The notes below the pieces were generated by a model. It was not told the DNA's origin. It did no database searches and worked only from the letters and a program-made list of their open reading frames with translations. Position numbers and translations under genes: made by a program. Below are positions 54,143-62,817 of a stretch of 64,000 nt of DNA, piece by piece. The DNA is taken from the NCBI RefSeq assembly GCF_001645125.1, contig NZ_LXKA01000087.1, positions 94,963 through 158,962 of the forward strand, in the 5' to 3' direction. Within the stretch, counting starts at the first letter, position 1, and each line of letters begins with the position of its first letter. The stretch comes from Paraburkholderia ginsengiterrae (GTDB lineage: Bacteria > Pseudomonadota > Gammaproteobacteria > Burkholderiales > Burkholderiaceae).

Positions 54143-54508
54143 ATGTCGAAAATTCTGGTGGTGGATGACTCGAGCACGGTGCGCGACGAAGTGGCCGGTT
54201 TTCTGAAGAAGAACGGCCTCGATGTCGACACGGCAGTGGACGGCAAGGACGGCCTCGCCAAGCTGAAGGCCAGCCCTGGCATCAAGCTGGTGATCAGCGA
54301 CGTCAACATGCCGAACATGGACGGCCTGACGATGGTCGAGAAGATTCGCGGTGAACTTGCGAACAAGACGGTCAACGTCATCATGCTGACCACGGAGAGC
54401 AGCCCGGCAATGAAGGAGCGCGGCAAGGCAGCCGGCGTGAAAGGCTGGATCGTCAAGCCTTTCAAGGGCGACGCTGTGCTCGAAACGTTCCGCAAGCTGG
54501 CGAGCTAA
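54143..54508 (+). CDS. CheY-like response regulator
   Basis: A 121-residue stand-alone receiver with all active-site residues: acidic pair in LVVDDSSTVRDE, acceptor Asp in LVISDVNMPNMDG (about 53), Thr in IMLTTESS and Lys in GWIVKPFKGD. It closes the chemosensory-type operon and is preceded by AAAGGAAAAA. It lacks an output domain, so the final target, possibly a motor, pilus or cyclase, is not encoded nearby. Confidence 0.92.
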   Translation: MSKILVVDDSSTVRDEVAGFLKKNGLDVDTAVDGKDGLAKLKASPGIKLVISDVNMPNMDGLTMVEKIRGELANKTVNVIMLTTESSPAMKERGKAAGVKGWIVKPFKGDAVLETFRKLAS

Positions 54509-54533
54509 GCGCCGCCAGTGCGCCCGGCTCGCC

Positions 54534-55151
54534 GAAGGTGAGCGTTTTCGGGAGCTGCGCACCGGCCGCTTATCAAGTCTGTCGCGCAACCGCCGCGATC
54601 GACGAAATACGCTGGATTCGTGGATAAACCGGCCGGCGTGGCGATCGCGGCCGAGCGCTGCGCGCGCGTCCGCTCGGCCAAAGGTGAGAGTATTCGGGAC
54701 CCACGCGGTTTCAACCGATGGTGCCGATGAGCGGCGCAAAGAATTCACCGGTCGTTGCCAACGCATCTTTCGCGCTTCTCGTGTATCGCGAGACGCGTCG
54801 CCGCTTACCTGGGTATGCAGATTACCTCTGCTTTCCTTCAGGTGAGGGTTTTCGGGAATGGCCTGTTCCAGGCTACCCGTGCCACGCCCAGCATGCCTTT
54901 GCTGCCTGCTTCCAGGCTCGAAAGGTGAGCGTTTTCGGGAGCAGATTAGCGCGCACCTTGCACGGAAACACGAGCGGTGCTGGCGAAAGGTGAGTATTTT
55001 CGGGAGCGCGTCACGCGCTATTCCATGCGCAAGCAGCCTGCTCGTGCTGCACGGCAAATTAGGCGAGATGGCGCGCGTTCGGCACGTCAACCGACATTGA
55101 ATCGGCGCCGAATCAATGTCGAATCAGCTCAAAGGTGAGATTTTTCGGGAG
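54534..55151 (+). repeat. Iteron cluster C (six copies)
   Basis: Copies begin at 54534, 54678, 54838, 54921, 54986 and 55131 and read AAAGGTGAG, variable bases, TTCGGGAG in the plus orientation. They are very uniform (GTTTTCGGGAG, TATTTTCGGGAG, TTTTTCGGGAG endings) but widely spaced, 65-160 bases. They share the TTCGGGAG half with field A and lie about 19 kb from it. Confidence 0.88.
55092..55121. other. 30-base near-perfect palindrome
   Basis: CGACATTGA...TCAATGTCG arms around ATCGGCGCCGAA; only one base pair is mismatched over the whole 30 bases. It lies 10 bases before the last iteron of cluster C. There is no T-run, so a protein-binding site is more likely than a terminator. Confidence 0.6.
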
Positions 55152-55166
55152 CGTTGCACGCGCCCG

Positions 55167-55925
55167 TTATACAGGCTTCGCAATCTCGCGAATGTCGGCC
55201 ACCGGCGTCTGTCCGAATGCATCGCTCAATGCGTAATCGAGCAACTGGGTGGCACATTGTTCAGGCGTCGACAGTTGGCCATTGCGTTTGAGGTCCTCGA
55301 ATTTTTCGCGCAGAGGGAACTGATCGGCGCTGCTGCCGCGAATTTCCGCCTGCATGTTCGTATCGATCACACCCGGCGCCAGGCTGCAGACACGCAGCGC
55401 CCGATTCGCGCCGAGTGCGACGGCACGCGCGTGATGATCGAGCGCGGCCTTCGTCGCGCAGTAGATGCTCCAGCCGGGATACGCATTGCGAGCCGCGCCG
55501 CTGGAAATGTGCACAATGCGCCGGTCGGTTGCGTCAACGGCGGCTGTGGCGAGCGCGCTGGCCAGCATGAGTGGCGTGGCGACGTTCAGGCTCACCGCGT
55601 TCGCGATGGACGCCGCGTCCTGTCCTTCCAACGGGCCGACGGGCTGCACCATGCCTGCGTTATTGATCAGCAGAATGGTTTGCGCGCCGCTGGCGAAAGC
55701 ACGTAGTGCATCGGTCGCGATCCATTGCACGACGTGCGCGGGATTGGCGAGTTCGAGTTCGATTTCTTCGAGCAGCGCCGGGAAGCGCGCCTTGAGCGTA
55801 GCGTGGCGTGAGCGGGACAAGCCCAGCACGGCGATGTCGCGTGCGAGCAGTTGTTCGGCCAGTGCGGCCCCCAGGCCACGGTTGTGGCCGGTGACGATCG
55901 CACGGATCGGAGAGGAGGTCGTCAT
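55167..55925 (-). CDS. Short-chain dehydrogenase/reductase
   Basis: A 252-residue classical SDR. The cofactor loop is VTGHNRGLGAALAEQL, the structural NNAG is in LLINNAGMV, the catalytic Ser in HISSGAARN and the YxxxK pair in YCATKAALDHH. The GHNRGLG loop is a variant of the usual TGxxxGIG. The ATG at 55925 follows AAGGAACG. It diverges from a LysR regulator, which may control it. The substrate is unknown. Confidence 0.88.
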   Translation of the reverse strand: MTTSSPIRAIVTGHNRGLGAALAEQLLARDIAVLGLSRSRHATLKARFPALLEEIELELANPAHVVQWIATDALRAFASGAQTILLINNAGMVQPVGPLEGQDAASIANAVSLNVATPLMLASALATAAVDATDRRIVHISSGAARNAYPGWSIYCATKAALDHHARAVALGANRALRVCSLAPGVIDTNMQAEIRGSSADQFPLREKFEDLKRNGQLSTPEQCATQLLDYALSDAFGQTPVADIREIAKPV

Positions 55926-56065
55926 ATCGTTCCTTGAGATCATGGGCGGGAGGATGCTGGCATTTTCTCACGCGACCTCCCATGGATGCAGCCGCGCGGC
56001 ACTACACCTATTTTTCGCATCTGGCGTCAGAATAGGCGAATCGCACAATCACGCGGCGCCCCGCC

Positions 56066-57016
56066 ATGGTCATCAAAAACCTGCTTCGGAGGCTCGACCT
56101 CACCACGTTGCAACTCTTCCTCGCAGTCTACGAAGAAGGCACGCTCACGCGTGCCGCCGAACGCGAGGCGATTGCCGTTTCCGCGGCGAGCAAGCGTCTG
56201 CTCGAACTCGAACAGGCGGTCGGCGCCACGCTGTTTCAGCGCAACGCGCGCGGCATGACGCTCACGCCGGCGGGCGAAACGCTGCTGTATCACGCGCGCC
56301 GCGTGATGCGCGACATCGAGAACATCGGCATCGAACTCGCGGGTCATGCGAGCGGCGTGCGCGGTTATGTGCGCATGATGGCGAACCTGTCGGCGATCGT
56401 TGAATTCCTGCCCGAGGATTTGCGCGCGTTCCAGCTGCGGCACGAGCGCGTCAAGCTTGATCTTGAAGAGCGGCCAAGCGGCGGCGTGGTCGCAGCCGTC
56501 GACGACAGCCTCGTCGATCTCGGCATCTGCTCCGGCGACGCCGACACGCGCGAGCTGCACGTCGAATATTACCGGCGCGATTCGCTCGTGCTCGTGATGC
56601 GCGACGATCATCCGCTGGCGGCGCGCGCGAGCGTTGCCTTCGTCGAAACGCTGGACGGCGACCACGTTGGCCTGCACGCCGCGAGTTCCATCAATGCCCG
56701 CACGCACGTGGCCGCACGTCAGGCAGGCAAGCCACTACGGCTGCGGATTCACGTGCCCGGGTTCGACGCGGTTTGCCGGATGGTGCAGGCCGGCATGGGC
56801 GTCGGTGTGCTGCCGCAGAAGGTCTATCAACTCCTTGGCCGTCCGCTGGGTCTCGTCGGGGCGCCGCTCGAAGACGACTGGTCCGAGCGCAGCCTCGTGC
56901 TGGTGGCGCGCGACGTCGAAGCGTTGTCGCCGGTGAGCCGCCTGCTGTTCGATCATCTGCGCTCGATCGAAGCCTTGGAAGCCGCCGAAGCCCCGCCAAC
57001 AGCCGCCGGAGGCTGA
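56066..57016 (+). CDS. LysR-family regulator
   Basis: A 316-residue LysR protein: helix-turn-helix at about residues 8-67 (LQLFLAVYEEGTLTRAAEREAIAVSAASKRLLELEQAVGATLFQRNARGMTLTPAG) and a periplasmic-binding-like effector domain after about residue 95. It is followed in the same direction, after 105 bases with nested palindromes, by the CoA-transferase operon, and diverges from the SDR gene. It could regulate either or both. Confidence 0.92.
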   Translation: MVIKNLLRRLDLTTLQLFLAVYEEGTLTRAAEREAIAVSAASKRLLELEQAVGATLFQRNARGMTLTPAGETLLYHARRVMRDIENIGIELAGHASGVRGYVRMMANLSAIVEFLPEDLRAFQLRHERVKLDLEERPSGGVVAAVDDSLVDLGICSGDADTRELHVEYYRRDSLVLVMRDDHPLAARASVAFVETLDGDHVGLHAASSINARTHVAARQAGKPLRLRIHVPGFDAVCRMVQAGMGVGVLPQKVYQLLGRPLGLVGAPLEDDWSERSLVLVARDVEALSPVSRLLFDHLRSIEALEAAEAPPTAAGG

Positions 57017-57019
57017 GCG

Positions 57020-57048
57020 TTCGCCGTTCGCGAACGGTCGTTGGCGAA
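57020..57048. promoter_or_regulatory. Nested palindromes ahead of the CoA-transferase operon
   Basis: The perfect palindrome CCGTTCGCGAACGG (57024-57037) lies within outer TTCGCC/GGCGAA arms (57020-57048), just after the lysR stop and upstream of the CoA-transferase gene. A plausible operator; no T-run makes it a weak terminator. Confidence 0.4.
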
Positions 57049-57121
57049 TTGCGGTTGGACGCCGCCGGCGTGCCGCCCCTAACCTGTCTCCCAACACGAA
57101 ACCTGCTTTGGAGACAGCACC

Positions 57122-58315
57122 ATGGGTGGACCTCTTCAGGGTATCCGCGTCATCGAGATCGGAACCCTTATCGCCGCGCCGTTTGCCGCGCGCCTCATGG
57201 CGGAGTTCGGCGCCGACGTCATCAAGATCGAAGCGCCCGGGACTGGCGATCCCCTGCGTAAATGGCGCAAGCTGCATGAGGGCACCTCGCTCTGGTGGTA
57301 TCTGCAGTCGCGCAACAAGCAATCCATCTGTGTGAATCTGAAGTCGGCGGATGGTGTCGAGATCGTCAAACGGCTCGCGGCCGACGCCGACGTCGTGATC
57401 GAAAATCTCCGCCCCGGCGCGCTCGAAAAGCTTGGCCTCGGCTGGGACGTCCTGCACGCGATCAATCCGAAACTGACGATGGTGCGCATCTCCGGCTACG
57501 GCCAGTCCGGTCCGTATCGCGACCGGCCGGGCTTCGGCGCAATCGGCGAAGCAATGGGCGGCATCCGCTACACGACTGGCGAAGTGGACGGCGCTCCGGC
57601 ACGCGTCGGCGTGAGTCTCGGCGATTCGCTCGCCTCGCTGCATGGTGTGATCGGCGCGCTGATGTCGTTGCTGCGTGTGAAGACGGGGCAAGGCGACGGC
57701 CAGGTGGTGGATGTCTCGCTGGTCGAGAGCGTGTTCAATCTGATGGAAAGCCTCGTGCCCGAATACGATCTGCTCGGTCACGTGCGCGAACGCAGCGGCG
57801 GCGCGTTGCCGGGCATCGCGCCGTCGAATACTTATCGCACGGAAGACGATGGTTTCGTTGTGATCGCCGGCAACAGCGATCCGATCTTCAAACGCCTGAT
57901 GCAGGTGATCGGCCGCCCCGATCTCGCCGACGATCCCGCGCTCGCGCGCAACGACGGCCGCGCGCAGCACTGCGCGATGCTCGATGAGGCCATCACCGCG
58001 TGGACGTCGCGCCACGCCACCGACGACGTGCTGGCGGCGCTCGAACGCGCTGAAGTGCCGGCAGGGCGGATCTATTCGGTAGCCGATATCGTCGCCGATC
58101 CGCACTACCAGGCGCGCGACATGCTGCTGCCGGCGCAATTGCCGGGCGGAGCCTCCGTGAAGATGCCGGGGATCGTGCCGAAGCTCTCGGACACACCGGG
58201 CGAAGTGCGCTGGCAAGGGCCGGCGCTCGGCGAGCATACCGGCAGCGTGCTTGGCCGCCTTGGATTCGCGATTGAAGATATCGAGCGGCTGCGCCGCGAA
58301 GGAGCCGTGCAATGA
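57122..58315 (+). CDS. CaiB/BaiF (class III) CoA-transferase
   Basis: A 397-residue family III CoA-transferase. The N-terminal IRVIEIGTLIAAPFAARLMAEFGADVIKIEAPGTGDPLR is typical, and D168 in SLGDSLASLHG is the catalytic aspartate that forms the acyl anhydride. It moves CoA from a donor such as succinyl-CoA to an organic acid. The next gene, overlapping by four bases, encodes an HMG-CoA-lyase-like enzyme, so the acceptor is probably a branched dicarboxylate that is then cleaved. Confidence 0.92.
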   Translation: MGGPLQGIRVIEIGTLIAAPFAARLMAEFGADVIKIEAPGTGDPLRKWRKLHEGTSLWWYLQSRNKQSICVNLKSADGVEIVKRLAADADVVIENLRPGALEKLGLGWDVLHAINPKLTMVRISGYGQSGPYRDRPGFGAIGEAMGGIRYTTGEVDGAPARVGVSLGDSLASLHGVIGALMSLLRVKTGQGDGQVVDVSLVESVFNLMESLVPEYDLLGHVRERSGGALPGIAPSNTYRTEDDGFVVIAGNSDPIFKRLMQVIGRPDLADDPALARNDGRAQHCAMLDEAITAWTSRHATDDVLAALERAEVPAGRIYSVADIVADPHYQARDMLLPAQLPGGASVKMPGIVPKLSDTPGEVRWQGPALGEHTGSVLGRLGFAIEDIERLRREGAVQ

Positions 58316-59250
58316 ACGCGCATTCCGACCAACTGATTGTGCAGGAAGTGGCGCCGCGCGACGGCTTGCAGATCGAACCCACCTGGGTCGATACCGCCGA
58401 CAAGATTGCGCTGATCAACGCGCTGTCTACCGCGGGTTTTACGCGCATCGAGGCTGGCTCGTTCGTTTCGCCGAAAGCGATTCCGGCGTTGCGTGACGGC
58501 GAGGCCGTGTTCCAGCAGATCGAGCGGCAGCCGGGTGTGATCTACGTCGCGCTGATTCCGAACTTGAAGGGCGCCGAACGCGCGCTGGCCTCGCGCGCCG
58601 ACGAGCTGAACCTGGTGATGTCGGCGAGTCAGGGTCATAACCGCGCCAATATGCGGATGAGTTGCGAAGCGTCACTGGTGGCGTTCGGCGACATCGTGCG
58701 GCACGTCAGGGGTTCGGGTGTGCTGTTGAACGCGACGGTGGCGACCGCATTCGGCTGTCCGTTCGAAGGCAAGATCGACGAGGACCGCGTGATCGGCATT
58801 GTCGACACGTATCGCGAGATGGGGATCGAGGGCATTACGCTCGCCGACACGACCGGCATGGCGAATCCGCGCCAGGTGACGCGACTGGTCACGCGGATGC
58901 TCGAACGGTTGCCGGCCGCCGCGCTTACGCTCCATTTTCACAACACGCGTGGCTTGGGGCTCGCCAACGTACTGGCTGCGTACGAGGCCGGCGCCCGCCG
59001 CTTCGACGCCGCGTTGGGTGGCCTCGGCGGATGCCCGTTCGCACCGGGCGCGTCCGGCAACATCTGCACGGAAGACCTCGTGCATATGTGCGAGGAAATG
59101 GGCATTCCTACCGCGATCGATCTGGACAAGCTGATCGCGCTGTCGCGCGGTCTGCCGGCGTTGCTCGGCCACGATGTCCCGGGACAGCTGGCGAAGGCGG
59201 GCCGCAACCGCGATCTTCATCCCGTACCTGAGTACGTTCTGCAAATTTGA
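58312..59250 (+). CDS. Hydroxymethylglutaryl-CoA lyase family enzyme
   Basis: A 312-residue TIM-barrel carbon-carbon lyase of the HMG-CoA lyase family. VQEVAPRDGLQIEP carries the catalytic Arg-Asp, LHFHNTRGLGLAN the metal-binding histidines, and GGLGGCPFAPGASGNICTEDLVHM the active-site cysteine loop. The ATG overlaps the CoA-transferase stop (ATGA). Its substrate is likely an HMG-CoA-like or citramalyl-type thioester made by that transferase. Confidence 0.9.
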   Translation: MNAHSDQLIVQEVAPRDGLQIEPTWVDTADKIALINALSTAGFTRIEAGSFVSPKAIPALRDGEAVFQQIERQPGVIYVALIPNLKGAERALASRADELNLVMSASQGHNRANMRMSCEASLVAFGDIVRHVRGSGVLLNATVATAFGCPFEGKIDEDRVIGIVDTYREMGIEGITLADTTGMANPRQVTRLVTRMLERLPAAALTLHFHNTRGLGLANVLAAYEAGARRFDAALGGLGGCPFAPGASGNICTEDLVHMCEEMGIPTAIDLDKLIALSRGLPALLGHDVPGQLAKAGRNRDLHPVPEYVLQI

Positions 59251-59329
59251 ATTTCCCTGACGGATTTAGCGGGATTAATCGCAATTAAGCGACCGGACGG
59301 CAATGCCGAATCCGGCAATGGAGACGAAC

Positions 59330-60667
59330 ATGAGTGACCTGGGCGCAGTCGCAACCGGCAACCGTGAGCACAGCGCGGACAATGCCGCGGAAATCATCCG
59401 CAAAGTGGCGTGGCGTTTGATGCCGCTGATCATGATCTGCTATCTGTTTGCATTTTTTGACCGCATCAACATCAGCTTCGCGAAGTTTCAGTTGCAGAGC
59501 GATCTCGGTTTGTCCGACACCGCCTACGGCTTGGGTGCGAGCCTGTTCGTGATCGGCTATGTTTTATTCGAAGTGCCGAGCAATCTGTTTCTTTACAAGG
59601 TTGGCGCGCGGCGCTGGATCGCGCGGATCATGATCTCGTGGGGCCTGGCCACGGCCGCGATGGTGTTCGTCAGCAATGAATGGCAGTTCTACGGGCTGCG
59701 TTTCGTGATCGGCGCCATGGAAGCCGGTTTTGCCCCGGGCGTGCTGTACTACCTGACGCTGTGGTTTCCGCCAAGCTATCGCGGGCGTATCACGTCGATG
59801 CTGTTTCTGGCGTCCGCGTTCTCGGGCCTGGTCGGCGCGCCGCTCGCGGGGTTGGTGATCGGTCACATGAACGGCGTGCTGGGGATGCCGGGCTGGCACT
59901 GGCTGTTTCTGCTCGGCGGGTTGCCGTGCGTCGTGCTCGGCTGTCTGGTGTTGAAACTGCTTAAGGATCGCATCGACGATGCGAGTTGGCTCTCTGCGGC
60001 AGAAAAGTCGTTTCTGTCGGGGCAGATTGCTCAGCAAAGCCATCATCCGGACACTGGACATTCGCTGATGGGGGCAATCAGGACGCCGGGCTTCCTCACG
60101 CTGGGGCTGGTTTACTTCCTGATCCAGGTAGCGTCGTACGGGTTGAATTTCTGGACACCGCATCTGATTCACGTGGCGGGCACGAACAATCCGACGGTGA
60201 TCGGCCTGTTGACCGCGGTACCTTATATTGCCGGCGCAATCTGCATGGTGGTGGTGGGACGCTTGTCCGACGCGAGCGGCGAACGGCGTAAGTTCGTGTT
60301 CGGTTTGCTCGTGATGTCGGCTATCGGCTTCTTTGCCGCGGGAGTGTTCGACAAGCAGACCGCGATGCTGGTCGTCGCGCTGGCTGTCATGGGCGCGGGC
60401 GTGGTCGCTTCGATTCCGGCGTTCTGGGCGCTGCCGCCGAAGCTCGTGACGGGTGCGGGCGCGGCCGGGGGAATCGCCTTGATCAATACGCTTGGGCAGC
60501 TCGGCGGGATTGTGAGCCCGGTCATGGTGGGGCGAGTGAGAGATTTGACCGGCAGTACGACCCCGGCCTTGTACGTGATTGGTGCGATGAGCCTGGTTTG
60601 CGCGTTGATCGTGTTGTACGGACTGCCTGATACGCTGCGCCGCAAGGATGCCGCGCGGCAAGTGTGA
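59330..60667 (+). CDS. MFS transporter, anion:cation symporter type
   Basis: A 445-residue major facilitator with 12 predicted helices, closest to the ACS family that imports organic anions such as phthalate or tartrate. The DRINISFAKFQLQSDLGLSDTAYGLGASLFVIGYVLFEVPSNL block is characteristic. The ATG at 59330 follows GGAGACGA; the upstream ATG at 59303 lacks such a site. It comes 79 bases after the lyase gene and probably imports the acid that the transferase and lyase degrade. Confidence 0.9.
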   Translation: MSDLGAVATGNREHSADNAAEIIRKVAWRLMPLIMICYLFAFFDRINISFAKFQLQSDLGLSDTAYGLGASLFVIGYVLFEVPSNLFLYKVGARRWIARIMISWGLATAAMVFVSNEWQFYGLRFVIGAMEAGFAPGVLYYLTLWFPPSYRGRITSMLFLASAFSGLVGAPLAGLVIGHMNGVLGMPGWHWLFLLGGLPCVVLGCLVLKLLKDRIDDASWLSAAEKSFLSGQIAQQSHHPDTGHSLMGAIRTPGFLTLGLVYFLIQVASYGLNFWTPHLIHVAGTNNPTVIGLLTAVPYIAGAICMVVVGRLSDASGERRKFVFGLLVMSAIGFFAAGVFDKQTAMLVVALAVMGAGVVASIPAFWALPPKLVTGAGAAGGIALINTLGQLGGIVSPVMVGRVRDLTGSTTPALYVIGAMSLVCALIVLYGLPDTLRRKDAARQV

Positions 60668-60681
60668 TCTCGCGCGTCTGT

Positions 60682-62268
60682 TCAGCCTCTGCCGTGTATT
60701 GCGGCGATTTCCTGCAAATCCAGATCGTGTTCGAGATCGATCAGCAGTTCATCGTGAATCAGCCCCGATCGATGCAGATGCAGTAGCTCGACGCGCGCCG
60801 CGGCCACGGCGGCCAGCACCACGTCGTAGTGCGCGGCGCGTACGTCGGCAGGGTAAGCGGATTCGTTCTGGTAGCCCTCGGTCATGCGCGCGCGATAGCT
60901 GTACTGCTCCAGCAGGCGTGGATGAATCACGCTGCCATCCGGTCCATGCACAAGCGGCTGGATGGCGGCGAATTGCGCCGCTTCGAGCCGTGCCCATGCC
61001 TGAGGCTCGGTCAGATGCCGCGCGTTTTTCTCTGGCACATGGTCCGGATTGACCCAGCGGATCAGCGGTCCGATCGTCGTGCCTTGACCTAGCACCGTCA
61101 CCAGAATCACCGCGAATGATGCGACCAGAATCAGATCGCGGCCGGGCATCGTCTCAGGCAAGGACAGCGCAACAGCCAGCGTGACCACGCCGCGCATGCC
61201 GGCCCAACTGGTGATCGTGGCCGCGCGCCAGTCAGGCGTGCCGCCCGTGCGCCGCGTCACCTGACACGCCAGCGCTTTCAGCCATTCCACCGCGAAGACC
61301 CACACGAAACGCGATAGCACGACAGCGGCGAGCACCGCGCCGACGGCGGGCGCCAGTGCGCTCAGCGTATCGCCGACGCCGCCCAGCCGCACGATCACGC
61401 CGCGCAGCGACAGTCCGATGAGGATGAACACCAGCGCTTCCATCAAAAAGATCACGACCTGCCAGAAGGCGGTGCCGCGCATGCGCACCGACGCCGAGAA
61501 GACTTCGTGCTGGTGCCAGCCGAGCACCATGCCGCAACTGACCGTCGCGATCACGCCCGAGACGTCCAGTGCGTCGCCTGCTATGTAGCTGATCCACCCG
61601 GAGAGTGCCGCTGCGGTGATGATGAGGTAGGCATCGTCGAGATAGCGCAGCAGCTTGACGACCACGAAACCGATGACCGTGCCCACCGCCACGCCACCTA
61701 ATGCCAGCACCGCGAAGCGTCCCACCGCATGTTGCGCGCTGAACGTGCCGGTTAGCGCCGCGGCCACGGCAAAGCGGAACAGCACGAGGCCGGCGGCGTC
61801 GTTGAGGAGGCTTTCGCCTTCGAGCAGCACCATCAGGCGGCGCGGCAGCTTCACGCGTTCGAGCACGGCTTTCGCGGCGACGGCGTCGGGCGGCGAGACG
61901 ATTGCGCCCAGTGCGAAGCATGCGCCCCAGGGCAGGGCCGGGACGATCCAATGGACAACTACGCCGACCGCGAGCGTGGTGAACGCAACGGCGCCGATGG
62001 CGAGCAGAAGGATGCCGCCGAGGTCGCGCTTGAACTCGTCCCACACGAAGAAGTACGCGCCGTCCATGAGGAGCGGCGGCAGGAACACGATCAGGACCAG
62101 CTCGGGGTCGAGGTTGATGCGCGGCAGTCCGGGCACGAAGGCCATCGCGGCGCCGCCCACCAGCAGCGCCGCGGCCGGCGGCAGCCGCAGACGCTTGGCG
62201 AGCAGCTCGAGACCGATGATCGCGACGAGCGACAGGAGGACGAGTTTGAAGCCTATGACGGAGGACAT
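60682..62268 (-). CDS. CPA1-family Na+/H+ antiporter
   Basis: A 528-residue cation/proton antiporter: about 12 helices over residues 5-400, with the ion-site motifs AIVSPPDAVAAKAVL and LLEGESLLNDAAGLVLFRFAVAA, and SWAGMRGVVTLAVALSLPE near residue 360. The C-terminal 110 residues form a cytoplasmic helical tail. The ATG at 62268 (MSSVIGFKLVLL) is the first start matching the family. It is convergent with the MFS gene. Confidence 0.92.
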   Translation of the reverse strand: MSSVIGFKLVLLSLVAIIGLELLAKRLRLPPAAALLVGGAAMAFVPGLPRINLDPELVLIVFLPPLLMDGAYFFVWDEFKRDLGGILLLAIGAVAFTTLAVGVVVHWIVPALPWGACFALGAIVSPPDAVAAKAVLERVKLPRRLMVLLEGESLLNDAAGLVLFRFAVAAALTGTFSAQHAVGRFAVLALGGVAVGTVIGFVVVKLLRYLDDAYLIITAAALSGWISYIAGDALDVSGVIATVSCGMVLGWHQHEVFSASVRMRGTAFWQVVIFLMEALVFILIGLSLRGVIVRLGGVGDTLSALAPAVGAVLAAVVLSRFVWVFAVEWLKALACQVTRRTGGTPDWRAATITSWAGMRGVVTLAVALSLPETMPGRDLILVASFAVILVTVLGQGTTIGPLIRWVNPDHVPEKNARHLTEPQAWARLEAAQFAAIQPLVHGPDGSVIHPRLLEQYSYRARMTEGYQNESAYPADVRAAHYDVVLAAVAAARVELLHLHRSGLIHDELLIDLEHDLDLQEIAAIHGRG

Positions 62269-62817
62269 GCGCGGTCTCGGCGAAAGGCTAGGGAATTGCC
62301 TTTTTATCACAGGGCGGGTGGGTTGCCTGTGGTTGAGCCGGGGCAGGATAGGTCTGCTGCGTCAATCACTTGGGTGGGCTGTGCGCAGGTTGTCCACAGG
62401 CTTATGGACATTTTGTGGGGATAAGTTCATTCCGCGTCGTGACTACTGCCTCCGCGTCTCCGTGCCGATGAGGGCTACCGCACGCGGGTTCGTCGGATTC
62501 CGGCGCGCGGGCTACGTCCCGCACTTCGGGCTTCAACGGTATGAAGTCGATCGGCTTGGGCCAATAGCGCCTGTGGCTGGCCGGATCGCATAGGCTCGAC
62601 GCGGTTTTGTGCTGTCTGGCACGGCGCAAGGCTCGCGTGACTGTTCTTCTGCCGGACGGGCTAACAGCCTCGTACCTGTCAAATTTCGTCAATGCGACGC
62701 CGTTGGCGATTTCTGTCCTTTGCCGTCGGCTAGTTTACGAAACTGGCCTCCGGGCAGATGAATAAAAGTGCGCATTCTTATGCTGAATAAATAGGACTCA
62801 GAATTAATCGGACAACT
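62269..62817. other. Intergenic region between the antiporter and vgrG
   Basis: About 550 bases with divergent genes on either side. Around 62390-62415 there is TTGTCCACA followed by TTATGGACA and GGGGATAA, a cluster of imperfect DnaA-box-like words. The part before vgrG (62750-62817) is AT-rich and may hold its promoter. No gene is convincing. Confidence 0.4.

Larger units (their letters stand above)
54509..55166. other. Gene-free region carrying iteron cluster C
   Basis: About 660 bases between cheY and the convergent SDR gene, with six iterons and a long palindrome. Short open frames in it (for example 54718-54993) have no gene character. Confidence 0.8.

Noticed and set aside
62390-62424. 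DnaA-box-like cluster near the antiporter start
   Set aside because: All words have at least one mismatch to TTATNCACA and the spacing is irregular, so I do not call it a DnaA site.
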